A stretch of DNA of 13,041 nucleotides from Betaproteobacteria bacterium (GTDB lineage: Bacteria; Pseudomonadota; Gammaproteobacteria; Burkholderiales; Burkholderiaceae_C). A program made the translations under genes and the position numbers. The notes under the pieces are model-generated. The model was not told the DNA's origin, searched no databases, and worked only from the letters and a program-made list of their open reading frames with translations. Shown one piece after another: positions 1 through 7,526 of this stretch. The first letter of the stretch is position 1, and every line of letters begins with the position of its first letter. The stretch lies in NCBI GenBank assembly GCA_025354965.1, contig JANXLW010000468.1, positions 1-13,041 on the forward strand, read 5' to 3'.

Positions 1-46
1 CGTGCGGGTCGCCTAAGAATCGCTCAACTGCGTCTACGGAAAAAAT

Positions 47-1957
47 ATGAATCAAATGACAATACAAAAACCCGTCAGCAAGGCGGGCAATAAAACGCAA
101 TCTCCAGCCAGCGGCAAAACGCCGCTCCGCCTGAAAGAGCACATCGTCGAGATCATCAGCGATTCCGGGGAAGGCGCGCAAAAGTGTGGCCAGTCGTTGG
201 GCTCGATCGCCGCACAGATGGGCAACGGCATCTGGACCACGGAAATCATTCCTGCCGAAATCCGGCCACCGGCACGCAGCGTCGCTGGCGCCAGCGGCAA
301 CCGCATCCGCATCGGGTCGGGCTACATCACCAATGGCGGGGATGAAACCGACCTGGTAGTGGCATTCAACGAGCAAGTGCTGATGGGACGAGTGCGCGCC
401 AAAGAACTCAAACCCGGCTGCACCATTTTGCTGGAGAGCATGTGGCGCGAGCACAAGGATCGCAAGATCGTCGATTCCTACGTCGAAACCCATGACCGGC
501 TGGTGGCGGCCGGTTACAAGGTCATCGAGATCCCGATGGAACAGGTGTGCCGCACCATGGTGGCCGATGCCAAGCGCGGCAAGAACATGTTCGCGCTGGG
601 CATGCTGTGCTACATCTACAGCCTTGAAGTCAAACTCGCGATCGATCAAATCGTGCTGGCTTTCGGCAAGAAGGACCAGAGCGTGGTGGACGCCAATATC
701 ATGCTGCTCGAAGCCGGGCAAAAGTGGGCGGCCGCCAATCTTGATTTCTGCTACACAATCCCGGCAACGCGCGCGACTGAGCCGCAAATCGTCGTCAACG
801 GCAATACAGCGCTGGCCCTTGGCGTGCTCGGATCCGGCATGGAAATCTGCGCCATGTACCCGATTACGCCGGCAACTTCAGCGTCGCACTATCTGTCCGA
901 AGTGTTTGAAAAAGTCGGTGGCATGGTGCACCAGGCCGAGGATGAAATTGCCGCCTGCGCTTTTGCGATCGGTGCTTCCTATGCTGGTAAGTGCACCATC
1001 ACCATTACCTCCGGCCCCGGATATTCCCTCAAGCAGGAAGCGATTGGCCTGGCAGTCATGGGCGAGATTCCGCTGGTGGTGGTCAACGTCATGCGTGGCG
1101 GCCCCAGTACCGGGCAGCCAACCAAGATGGAACAGGGCGACCTGATGACCGCCATTTTTGGCAGCCATGGTGACGCCCCCAAGGTGGTCATGGCGCCGGG
1201 CACCATCGAGGAATGCTTTTATTCAATCATCACCGCCCGCAAGATTGCTGAAACATTCAATATGGTGGTGGTGATCCTGACCGACTCGGGACTTGCCACC
1301 TCGCAACAGCCTTTCCCGCGCCCCAATTTCAGCGAATCGTGGATGGCGCCACCGATCGACCAGAGCCCGGTACCCAAAGGTGCCAAGCCGTACGACTGGG
1401 ACGACACTACCGGTTTGGCGCGCCGCTTCATTCCGGGACAGCCCGGCGGCATGCACACCTTGACCGGCCTCGCGCACGACCGCGACAGTCACGTTGCCTA
1501 CGACGCCGACATCAACGAGCAAACGCTGCGTTTTCGCAGCCTGAAACTCGCCGCGCTGCAAAAAACGCTCAAACCACCGACCGTGTTCGGCGCTGCCCGG
1601 GGTGACCTGCTGGTGATTGGCTGGGGTAGTACCAAAGGCGCCATCGAGGAAGCTGTGGAAGGGGTACGCGCCGAGGGTTACGGGATTTCGTCGCTGCATC
1701 TGCAATTCCTGCAGCCGCTGCCGCCCGGGATCAAGGAAATCATGCAGGGTTTCAAGAAGGTCATGACGATCGAGAGCAATTGGAGCGACCGACCCGAAGA
1801 CAAAATCATTGATGAAAACAACCGCCGCTATTCGTCGGTCGCGATTCTGCTGCGCTCGCGTTATCTGGTCGACATCGACTGCTGGAGCGAGGTCAGGGGA
1901 CAGCCGATCAAGCCCAGCACGATCCGCCGCGTGATGTTGAAACAATTGCAAAAATAA
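47..1957 (+). CDS. 2-oxoacid:ferredoxin oxidoreductase, fused gamma/alpha subunit (KorA-like)
   Basis: This 636-residue protein is the gamma/alpha subunit of a thiamine-diphosphate 2-oxoacid:ferredoxin oxidoreductase, a cytoplasmic enzyme that decarboxylates a 2-oxoacid to its acyl-CoA and reduces ferredoxin. The gamma domain (about residues 30-225) opens with ISDSGEGAQKCGQSLGSIA, the family's glycine-rich start. The alpha domain (about 247-636) carries YPITPAT at 271-277 and RGGPSTGQPTK at 350-360, both hallmarks of alpha subunits. The length fits fused gamma-alpha proteins. The ATG at 47 has only a weak GGA upstream; a second in-frame ATG lies at residue 4. A hydrophilic tail of about 28 residues precedes the gamma domain. 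The beta subunit follows 23 bp downstream. It is clearly divergent from the second KorA in this window (9068-10918), so this is not a recent duplication. The substrate cannot be read from the sequence; 2-oxoglutarate, pyruvate or another 2-oxoacid are all possible. Confidence 0.9.
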   Translation: MNQMTIQKPVSKAGNKTQSPASGKTPLRLKEHIVEIISDSGEGAQKCGQSLGSIAAQMGNGIWTTEIIPAEIRPPARSVAGASGNRIRIGSGYITNGGDETDLVVAFNEQVLMGRVRAKELKPGCTILLESMWREHKDRKIVDSYVETHDRLVAAGYKVIEIPMEQVCRTMVADAKRGKNMFALGMLCYIYSLEVKLAIDQIVLAFGKKDQSVVDANIMLLEAGQKWAAANLDFCYTIPATRATEPQIVVNGNTALALGVLGSGMEICAMYPITPATSASHYLSEVFEKVGGMVHQAEDEIAACAFAIGASYAGKCTITITSGPGYSLKQEAIGLAVMGEIPLVVVNVMRGGPSTGQPTKMEQGDLMTAIFGSHGDAPKVVMAPGTIEECFYSIITARKIAETFNMVVVILTDSGLATSQQPFPRPNFSESWMAPPIDQSPVPKGAKPYDWDDTTGLARRFIPGQPGGMHTLTGLAHDRDSHVAYDADINEQTLRFRSLKLAALQKTLKPPTVFGAARGDLLVIGWGSTKGAIEEAVEGVRAEGYGISSLHLQFLQPLPPGIKEIMQGFKKVMTIESNWSDRPEDKIIDENNRRYSSVAILLRSRYLVDIDCWSEVRGQPIKPSTIRRVMLKQLQK

Positions 1958-1964
1958 AAGTACA

Positions 1965-1973
1965 GAAAGGTGA
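1965..1973 (+). promoter_or_regulatory. Ribosome binding site of the OFOR beta subunit
   Basis: GAAAGGTGA lies 7 bases before the ATG at 1981. It is a good Shine-Dalgarno match and supports that start rather than the ATGs at residues 3 and 4. Confidence 0.6.
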
Positions 1974-1980
1974 AAACACC

Positions 1981-2970
1981 ATGAACATGATGTCCGCCAC
2001 GGAGTGCCTGCTGGAGATGTGCGACGAGCACTTTGAACTCGAGGACTACCAGGCCGGCGTGCCGCGCTGGTGCACCGGTTGCGGTGACAACGCCATTCTG
2101 ACTGCCGTGCAAAGGCTTTGCCGGGACGAGGCCCTGGCACCGGAAAAAACAGTGTTTGTGTCGGGTATTGGCTGTTCCAGCCGGTTTCCGCACTACATGA
2201 AGACCTACGGTTTCCATGGCATTCATGGCCGCGCGCTGCCGGTCGCAGAAGGCGTCAAGATGGCACGACCTGACCTGACGGTGTTCGTCAACACGGGCGA
2301 TGGCGACTGCTGCAGCATTGGCGCAGCGCACTGGATTCACGCCATCCGCTACAACATGAACATCACGGTGTTCCTGCACGACAACCAGATTTACGGCCTG
2401 ACCAAAAAACAGGCGTCGCCGACCTCACCGATCGGAACCAAGAGCAACACGACGCCGCGCGGCAGTTACCTCGAAGCCTTGAATCCCCTGACCGTGACAC
2501 TGGGCGTGCAAAACGTCTCTTTCGTGGCGCAGGCGGTTGACTGGATACCGGAGGTTCTGTACGACATCGTGAAGGCTGCCTACCACCACAAGGGACTGTC
2601 CTTCGTTCGCATCGTGCAGCGCTGTCCCGAATGGCTGCCGGTGTTGCTGGATCCGTGGCTGAATGACCCGAATCGGGTGCAATTGCTCAATCATGAAGAC
2701 GGTCTTCAGATTAGCGCCGGCATGTCCCGGATTTACAAGAACCAGTTGCAGCACGATCCGGCAAACATCGACAGGGCGCGTGAAATCGCATCGGGTCACG
2801 AAAACATTCCGGTCGGCATTCTGTACCGTAATCCGAGTGTTCCCTGCTACGAAGACCTGCGCGTGTCGGACAAGCTGCGCACGCCCGAATTGACGCGCAC
2901 CGGACTTAACGCAGAGTTGGATAAATACACGGTCTGGCCGCAAGGAACCGAACACAAGGCAGGTATATAA
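1981..2970 (+). CDS. 2-oxoacid:ferredoxin oxidoreductase, beta subunit (KorB-like)
   Basis: This 329-residue protein is the TPP- and Fe-S-binding beta subunit that partners the gamma/alpha protein just upstream. Visible motifs are CTGCGD (Cys31, Cys34), GIGC (Cys65), and the TPP/Mg motif GDGDCCSIG from residue 106, followed by the downstream Asn in HDN. A fourth candidate cluster ligand is Cys215 in RCPEW. CxxC plus two distant Cys is the usual pattern for the proximal 4Fe-4S cluster of this family. RCPEW is unlike the PCVTFNNH motif of the second KorB in this window and is closer in look to the CPTGW of pyruvate-type beta subunits, so the substrate may differ from 2-oxoglutarate; that is inference. 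Only 4 bp separate its stop from the next ATG, which indicates a single transcription unit. The C-terminal part, past about residue 220, is longer than in the shortest members. Confidence 0.9.
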   Translation: MNMMSATECLLEMCDEHFELEDYQAGVPRWCTGCGDNAILTAVQRLCRDEALAPEKTVFVSGIGCSSRFPHYMKTYGFHGIHGRALPVAEGVKMARPDLTVFVNTGDGDCCSIGAAHWIHAIRYNMNITVFLHDNQIYGLTKKQASPTSPIGTKSNTTPRGSYLEALNPLTVTLGVQNVSFVAQAVDWIPEVLYDIVKAAYHHKGLSFVRIVQRCPEWLPVLLDPWLNDPNRVQLLNHEDGLQISAGMSRIYKNQLQHDPANIDRAREIASGHENIPVGILYRNPSVPCYEDLRVSDKLRTPELTRTGLNAELDKYTVWPQGTEHKAGI

Positions 2971-2974
2971 AAAC

Positions 2975-5191
2975 ATGGAAGCAGATACTCAAGCACACAT
3001 TGCCTTTTTCTTGACCGGCAGGCGTCCCAGCGACTTGCTGGATGCGGTCGATGGATTGGGCCTGCGCCCGGCCCTTTTTGCCGGCTATCGGGAACTGAGC
3101 CAGCTTCGCTATGACTTTCCGCTGCTGCTGGTGGAAGGTCGTACCGATGCTCAGTTCGCGCAATCGTTGTCCAGCGTCATTGACAACGCATTGGCCAGCG
3201 CCGCGCGCGGCAGTGACGGCGAACGTATCAGAAAGCATGCGCTGCGACTGGAGCAGGAAATTCGCACGCTTGCCCGCGGCGCCACCGCCGACTCTTTTTC
3301 TGTACTTTGGGACAAAGCTGCAGCTCGGTTTACCAAGGCCGCTGACAAATCATTCGAAGACAGTTTGCGCCGTACCCGCGCCGCCATCAAGATCAACGGT
3401 GCCGTGGTCGATTGCGACGCGGCGCTGCCCTCACGTCTGATGCAACATGCTTGGGCTGCCGGTCAAAGGCAAAAGGCCGAGGGATTCCGCAAAGATATTG
3501 ACCGGCTGGTTCTGAAACTGTCTGACATCCTCAAAGCCGACTATGAACGCTCTGACGCCGGGCGCAGCGCCAAACACTTGCAGGCATCGGTAGGCACCGG
3601 CTTTGGCGACGCATTTGACTTCGACGCCATGTCGCGCATGCTTTCCAAGGCACTGCCCAGGGACGCCTTTCCCGAAAGTCGGCGCAAGCGTATTCGCGAG
3701 TTGCTGTTGACGTTGAATGAGCAGCAGTTCATTCCTTCAAAAGTCGCGTCGGCCGACAAGAGCAGTGCTGCGCAACCCTACCCTTTCCTGTTCGAAAGTT
3801 GCTCCGATGCGCTGGCCGCGTTTCGCCAGCGCATGCCCAAGGTGATCGAACTGGCAAAAGCGATTGCGGTCGCCGGACTCGAGATCGAAGGGCAATACAG
3901 CGAAGCCAGGCACGACGCCTTGTTCGAACAGTTTGGCGCAAACGGACTTGATCCGCAGGATCTGGCGCAGTTTCCAGACTATCTGGTTTGCGTTAACGCC
4001 GAAAAAATACAGGCGCTTGAGCACGCTCATCTGATGGAGATTCTTACTTCGGGATTACCGATCAAGGTCTTGCTGCAGATAGACGATATCCTTGAAGAGG
4101 CGCCCAACGGAGAAGGCAATCTCACCGCCGCAATGCGCAGCCGACAGATCGCCAACATGGCTATCGGCCTCAATGAAGTTTACGTGTTGCAGTCGAGCAG
4201 TTCCAATCTGTACCGATTCCGTGAGCCCATGCTGCGCGGCTTGACGTATCGTGGTCCAGCCCTGTTCAGCGTGTTTTCTGGAGCCAGCGCCAAGGCCTCA
4301 GGTCTGCCACCGTATCTGATGGCTGCGGCGGCGATGGAGTCGCGCGCCTTCCCGGCGTTTATCTATGACCCGTCGGCCGGCCCCAACTGGGCAACACGTT
4401 TTTACCTGGAAGCCAACTCCCAGGTTGATCTGGACTGGCCGATACAGACATTTACCTATGAAGACGAGCTGCACCAGCGTGTATCTGAAGAAATTGCCTT
4501 CACCTTGGTCGATTTCGTCGCCAGCGATCACCGCTATGCCAAGCACCTGGCGCGTGTCCCGCGCGACAAGTGGAATGGCAGCATGATTGCGGTAGACGCG
4601 TCCCTGACACGCGAGCGCAAGGGCCTGCCGGACAAGGTACCCAGCTTGCTGATGGTGGACGCCGACAATGTGCTGCAGAAGGTCATTGTTGACGAGCGCA
4701 TGATCCGGGAAGCACGACGTTGCCGCGAAATGTGGCACAGCCTGCAGGAACTGGGTGGCATTCACAATTCACACGCCGAGAAACTGCTGGCGCGCGAAAA
4801 GAAAGCCTGGGAAGAGCGCATGCAACAGGCAACTGAATTGCAAGCGGCGGCCAGCATCGGCGCACCCGTGTTGGCCGCGCCGGGCACTGCCACTTCGCCA
4901 GCGGCAGCCAGCGAGACGGTGGAGCAAGAGCCTGAAAGGTCGCCTGACGAGGCTTATATAGAGACGCCACGCTGCTCCACCTGCAACGAGTGCACTACCC
5001 TCAACAACAAAATGTTTTCCTACGACGGGAACCAGCAGGCCTTTATTGCCGATATCAATGCCGGCACATACGCACAATTGGTGGAAGCGGCAGAGAGCTG
5101 CCAAGTTTCCATCATCCACCCGGGAAAGCCGCGTAATCCGAAGGAGCCAGGACTGGAAGAATTGCTCAAGCGCGCAGAGCTTTTCATATAA
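2975..5191 (+). CDS. Uncharacterised 738-aa protein with C-terminal single 4Fe-4S ferredoxin-like domain, OFOR-linked
   Basis: I do not recognise a named family for the full 738 residues. No signal peptide or membrane segment is visible, so it should be cytoplasmic. Residues 1 to about 590 are a mixed alpha/beta body without catalytic motifs I can name. A charged helix follows (about 600-625), then an Ala/Pro/Glu-rich linker (about 626-662). A compact C-terminal module follows, with Cys667, Cys670, Cys673 in CSTCNEC and Cys709 in SCQVSIIHPGKP, which reads as ligands for one 4Fe-4S cluster. From memory, a similar body plus ferredoxin tail occurs within very large fused pyruvate:ferredoxin-oxidoreductase-like proteins of other bacteria; this is unverified. 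The start is 4 bp after the beta-subunit stop, so it is probably co-translated and a third component of that enzyme, perhaps replacing the ferredoxin-like delta subunit. No NAD(P)H or flavin motif is seen. Confidence 0.8.
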   Translation: MEADTQAHIAFFLTGRRPSDLLDAVDGLGLRPALFAGYRELSQLRYDFPLLLVEGRTDAQFAQSLSSVIDNALASAARGSDGERIRKHALRLEQEIRTLARGATADSFSVLWDKAAARFTKAADKSFEDSLRRTRAAIKINGAVVDCDAALPSRLMQHAWAAGQRQKAEGFRKDIDRLVLKLSDILKADYERSDAGRSAKHLQASVGTGFGDAFDFDAMSRMLSKALPRDAFPESRRKRIRELLLTLNEQQFIPSKVASADKSSAAQPYPFLFESCSDALAAFRQRMPKVIELAKAIAVAGLEIEGQYSEARHDALFEQFGANGLDPQDLAQFPDYLVCVNAEKIQALEHAHLMEILTSGLPIKVLLQIDDILEEAPNGEGNLTAAMRSRQIANMAIGLNEVYVLQSSSSNLYRFREPMLRGLTYRGPALFSVFSGASAKASGLPPYLMAAAAMESRAFPAFIYDPSAGPNWATRFYLEANSQVDLDWPIQTFTYEDELHQRVSEEIAFTLVDFVASDHRYAKHLARVPRDKWNGSMIAVDASLTRERKGLPDKVPSLLMVDADNVLQKVIVDERMIREARRCREMWHSLQELGGIHNSHAEKLLAREKKAWEERMQQATELQAAASIGAPVLAAPGTATSPAAASETVEQEPERSPDEAYIETPRCSTCNECTTLNNKMFSYDGNQQAFIADINAGTYAQLVEAAESCQVSIIHPGKPRNPKEPGLEELLKRAELFI

Positions 5192-5327
5192 GTAATAACA
5201 CCTAAAAAGGGGCAACCGTACCGACCTGCCAGTGCGACACGACTCGTGCTATCGGGCGCTTCACGTTGCCTGGAGAAATAAGCGTTGTTCTGATTGGCTG
5301 AATATTTCATTTTCTGCTTCGCGGCAG

Positions 5328-5349
5328 TCCCGATCCGTCGATATCGGGA
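5328..5349. repeat. Inverted repeat, 7-bp arms
   Basis: TCCCGAT (5328-5334) and ATCGGGA (5343-5349) are perfect complements around an 8-base loop. No T-run follows on either strand, so an intrinsic terminator is unlikely. It lies in the gap before phaZ and may be an operator or an RNA hairpin in read-through transcripts. Confidence 0.35.
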
Positions 5350-5359
5350 AATTCCTGAC

Positions 5360-5371
5360 TGCAAGCTTGCA
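5360..5371. promoter_or_regulatory. 12-bp perfect palindrome with TGCAA/TTGCA half-sites, candidate PhaR-type operator
   Basis: TGCAAGCTTGCA is a perfect palindrome about 100 bp upstream of the phaZ start. It uses the same TGCAA half-site as the element at 5439-5449, in the opposite arrangement. Regulators of the PhaR family bind TGC/GCA-rich palindromes upstream of PHA granule genes, so this is a plausible second site; the assignment is inferred. Confidence 0.35.
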
Positions 5372-5434
5372 TGAATGTGGTATTTTCAAAGAATATTGGT
5401 ACCTACTTCCTAACAAAAGCTCGGTTAGAACTGT

Positions 5435-5440
5435 TATATT
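5435..5440 (+). promoter_or_regulatory. Candidate -10 element for phaZ
   Basis: TATATT matches the sigma-70 -10 consensus at five of six positions and lies 32 bases before the GTG start. The -35 is poor: CTAACA at 5410-5415 is spaced 19 bp, longer than ideal. It overlaps the palindrome at 5439-5449, as expected for a repressed promoter. Confidence 0.35.
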
Positions 5441-5449
5441 GCACTGCAA
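5439..5449. promoter_or_regulatory. TTGCA-N-TGCAA palindrome at the phaZ promoter, candidate PhaR operator
   Basis: TTGCACTGCAA is a perfect inverted repeat with 5-bp arms and a 1-bp centre, starting 34 bases before the phaZ GTG codon. Similar TTGCACTGCA-like sequences are, to my recollection, the PhaR recognition pattern before phasin and PHA genes of betaproteobacteria. Its overlap with a -10-like TATATT suits repression relieved when PHA titrates PhaR. Binding is not shown by the sequence. Confidence 0.5.
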
Positions 5450-5472
5450 CATTTCCTGAAAGTAAATTTACC

Positions 5473-6849
5473 GTGCTCTACCAACTCTACGAAACACAAC
5501 GTTCCCTGATGGAGCCATTTACTGACCTGGCTCAGTCTGCATCCAAGGTCTATGGCAACCCGCTGTCCTTGCTCGGTCAAAACCCTTTTGCGCAGCGAAT
5601 TTCGGCCGGTTACGACTTGATGCATCGCCTCGGTAAAGACTACGAAAAACCGGAATTCGGCCTGCGTACGATCGATGTGAATGGCGTTGACATAGCGATA
5701 CATGAGCGCATTGAAATCACCAAACCATTTTGTGAATTGCGCCGCTTCAAGCGTTTTAGTGATGATCCAGCCACGCTGGAAAAACTGAAGAGCCAACCAG
5801 CCGTGTTGATAGTTGCACCGCTGTCGGGGCACTATGCAACTCTGCTGCGGGACACAGTCAAGAGCATGTTGGCGGATCACAAGGTTTACATCACCGACTG
5901 GAAAAATGCCCGCCTCATTCCACTGTCCGAGGGCGAGTTCCACCTGGACGACTATGTCAATTACGTGCAGGAGTTTATTCGTCACTTGCAGGGCATTTAC
6001 GGCAATTGCCATGTGGTCAGTGTCTGCCAACCCACGGTACCGGTATTGGCCGCCGTCTCACTAATGGCAAGTCGGGGTGAATCGACACCATTGAGCATGA
6101 TCATGATGGGAGGCCCGATTGACGCGCGCAAATCACCCACGGCGGTGAACAATCTGGCCATGAGCAAGAGTCACAACTGGTTCGAACACAACGTGATTTA
6201 CCGCGTGCCCAGCAATTTCCCAGGTGCCGGTCGGCGGGTCTACCCAGGGTTTCTGCAGCATTCTGGTTTTGTAGCGATGAACCCCAGCAACCATGCCAAG
6301 AGCCATTACGAGTATTTCAAGCACATGATCAAGGGCGACGACTCGCAAGCCGAGGCGCATCGCAAGTTCTATGATGAATACAACGCGGTGCTGGACATGG
6401 ACGCGGACTACTATCTGGACACCATCAAGGTCGTTTTTCAGGATTTCAGCCTGGTCAACGGCACTTGGGACGTCAAGGGGGTTGACGGCAAGATTGAGCG
6501 GGTTCGACCGCAAGACATCACCAGCACAGCCATGTTTTCGGTGGAAGGCGAACTTGACGATATTTCCGGCTCCGGTCAGACCGCGGCAGTTCACAGTATC
6601 TGCAGCGGCGTTGCCAAGACAGAACATAAACACCTTGAAGTGCAAGGTGCTGGACACTACGGCATCTTCAGCGGTCGCCGCTGGCGTGAGGTGGTATACC
6701 CGCAGGTCAAGTCATTCATCCTCGGCCATCAAGTTGTCAGGACGCCCGTCAAGGCCTCTGCTACCGCTTCGAAACCTGTCGCAAGTCCTGTCAAACGGAC
6801 ATCAGCAGCAGCTAAAACTGTGGCCAAGAAAGCTATTCGAAGGAAATAA
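5473..6849 (+). CDS. phaZ: Intracellular polyhydroxyalkanoate depolymerase (PhaZ1 type) with basic C-terminal tail
   Basis: This 458-residue protein (GTG start) is an intracellular PHB/PHA depolymerase, an alpha/beta-hydrolase-fold enzyme that acts on native PHA granules and releases 3-hydroxyalkanoate units. It follows the Ralstonia eutropha PhaZ1 pattern closely. The nucleophile is Cys185 in SVCQPTVP, the acid lies in EGELDDISG (Asp362/Asp363), and the histidine is His395 in GHYGIFSGRRW. The conserved MMGGPIDARKSPTAVN block is also present. The GTG at 5473 gives the family N-terminus LYQLYETQR. An in-frame ATG at 5371 would add 34 unlike residues and place the promoter region inside the gene, so I reject it. 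Residues 423-458 form an unusual tail rich in Ala, Lys, Arg, Ser and Thr, with 11 basic and no acidic residues, resembling the DNA-binding tails of PHA granule protein PhaM and histone H1-like proteins. Its stop codon overlaps the next start (TAATG). Confidence 0.93.
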   Translation: MLYQLYETQRSLMEPFTDLAQSASKVYGNPLSLLGQNPFAQRISAGYDLMHRLGKDYEKPEFGLRTIDVNGVDIAIHERIEITKPFCELRRFKRFSDDPATLEKLKSQPAVLIVAPLSGHYATLLRDTVKSMLADHKVYITDWKNARLIPLSEGEFHLDDYVNYVQEFIRHLQGIYGNCHVVSVCQPTVPVLAAVSLMASRGESTPLSMIMMGGPIDARKSPTAVNNLAMSKSHNWFEHNVIYRVPSNFPGAGRRVYPGFLQHSGFVAMNPSNHAKSHYEYFKHMIKGDDSQAEAHRKFYDEYNAVLDMDADYYLDTIKVVFQDFSLVNGTWDVKGVDGKIERVRPQDITSTAMFSVEGELDDISGSGQTAAVHSICSGVAKTEHKHLEVQGAGHYGIFSGRRWREVVYPQVKSFILGHQVVRTPVKASATASKPVASPVKRTSAAAKTVAKKAIRRK

Positions 6850-7517
6850 TGCCTGCGCTGGCCGACGAGGTACTTGCGCTACTCCCGCAAACACAATGTA
6901 CCCGTTGCGGCTACCCGGACTGCGCGACCTACGCGCAGGCGATTGCGCAGGGAACAGCCGGCATTAACCAGTGTCCCCCCGGCGGCAGCCAGGGAATTGA
7001 GTGGCTGGCAGCCCTCACCGGCCAGCCGGTAGTGGCTTTGAACCCCGCAAATGGCACCGAAGGCCCACGCAGCCTGGTGTTCATCGACGAGAACTGGTGT
7101 ATCGGCTGCACCCTGTGCATCAAAGCCTGCCCGACCGACGCGATCGTCGGCAGCAACCATCTGATGCACACGGTGATCGAGGCCTACTGCACTGGTTGCG
7201 AACTCTGTATCCCGGTCTGCCCGGTGGATTGCATTGAACTTGAAAATGCAAGCGGGGTTGCCAGTGGCTGGGCCGCGTGGTCGCCACGTGACGCCCAACT
7301 GGCGCGCAGTCGCTACGAACTCCATAGTTACCGGCGCAATCGAGAGGCGAAAGAAAAAGATCCAAGACCGGACAGAGACACGGTCACGACATCAACTGAT
7401 TTGTCGCACCGCCCGCACCACATCGACCCCACGCCAACAGACAAAAAACGCGCGGTCATTGAAACCGCGGTCAAGCATGCGCGCACCCAGCGTGTCATAG
7501 GGAAAGACGTCGACTAA
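6849..7517 (+). CDS. rnfB: RnfB-like soluble multi-cluster ferredoxin
   Basis: This 222-residue electron carrier resembles RnfB but lacks the N-terminal membrane anchor, as in many betaproteobacterial versions. The RnfB-type cluster motif starts near the N-terminus: Cys17, Cys20, Cys25 and Cys42 in QCTRCGYPDC...NQCPPGG. Two classical 4Fe-4S motifs follow, CIGCTLCIKACP (Cys84, 87, 90, 94) and CTGCELCIPVCP (Cys114, 117, 120, 124), giving up to three clusters. Residues from about 155 to the end are hydrophilic and basic, with KKRAVIETAVKHARTQR near the end. No other rnf genes are in the window, so it probably acts as a soluble carrier rather than part of a membrane Rnf complex. The ATG overlaps the phaZ stop codon by one base, implying coupled translation. 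It may accept electrons from one or both 2-oxoacid oxidoreductases here; that is inferred from position only. Confidence 0.85.
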   Translation: MPALADEVLALLPQTQCTRCGYPDCATYAQAIAQGTAGINQCPPGGSQGIEWLAALTGQPVVALNPANGTEGPRSLVFIDENWCIGCTLCIKACPTDAIVGSNHLMHTVIEAYCTGCELCIPVCPVDCIELENASGVASGWAAWSPRDAQLARSRYELHSYRRNREAKEKDPRPDRDTVTTSTDLSHRPHHIDPTPTDKKRAVIETAVKHARTQRVIGKDVD

Positions 7518-7526
7518 GACCTTTGC

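Noticed and set aside
2..50. End of an upstream plus-strand gene, either stopping at 14-16 or at 48-50 with an ATGA overlap
   Set aside because: Both frames are open from the left edge but only a few codons are visible and none can be recognised, so no gene end can be chosen.
1223..2140. Long minus-strand open frame (305 codons) opposite the OFOR alpha/beta genes
   Set aside because: It is antisense to strongly conserved coding sequence, has low-complexity His/Arg-rich translation and no family motifs; it is a GC-driven shadow frame.
5371..5472. Upstream in-frame ATG extending phaZ by 34 residues
   Set aside because: The extension does not look like PhaZ, and it would put the TATATT and both or one of the palindromes within or beside coding sequence. 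The GTG at 5473 gives the family N-terminus LYQLYETQR.
6849..7517. First gene of a full Rnf membrane complex
   Set aside because: There is no N-terminal membrane helix, and no rnfA, C, D, G or E follows; a convergent operon ends just downstream.
7518..7526. Bidirectional terminator between the convergent rnfB-like and CBS genes
   Set aside because: Only 9 bases separate the stop codons and I see no hairpin with a T-run on either side.
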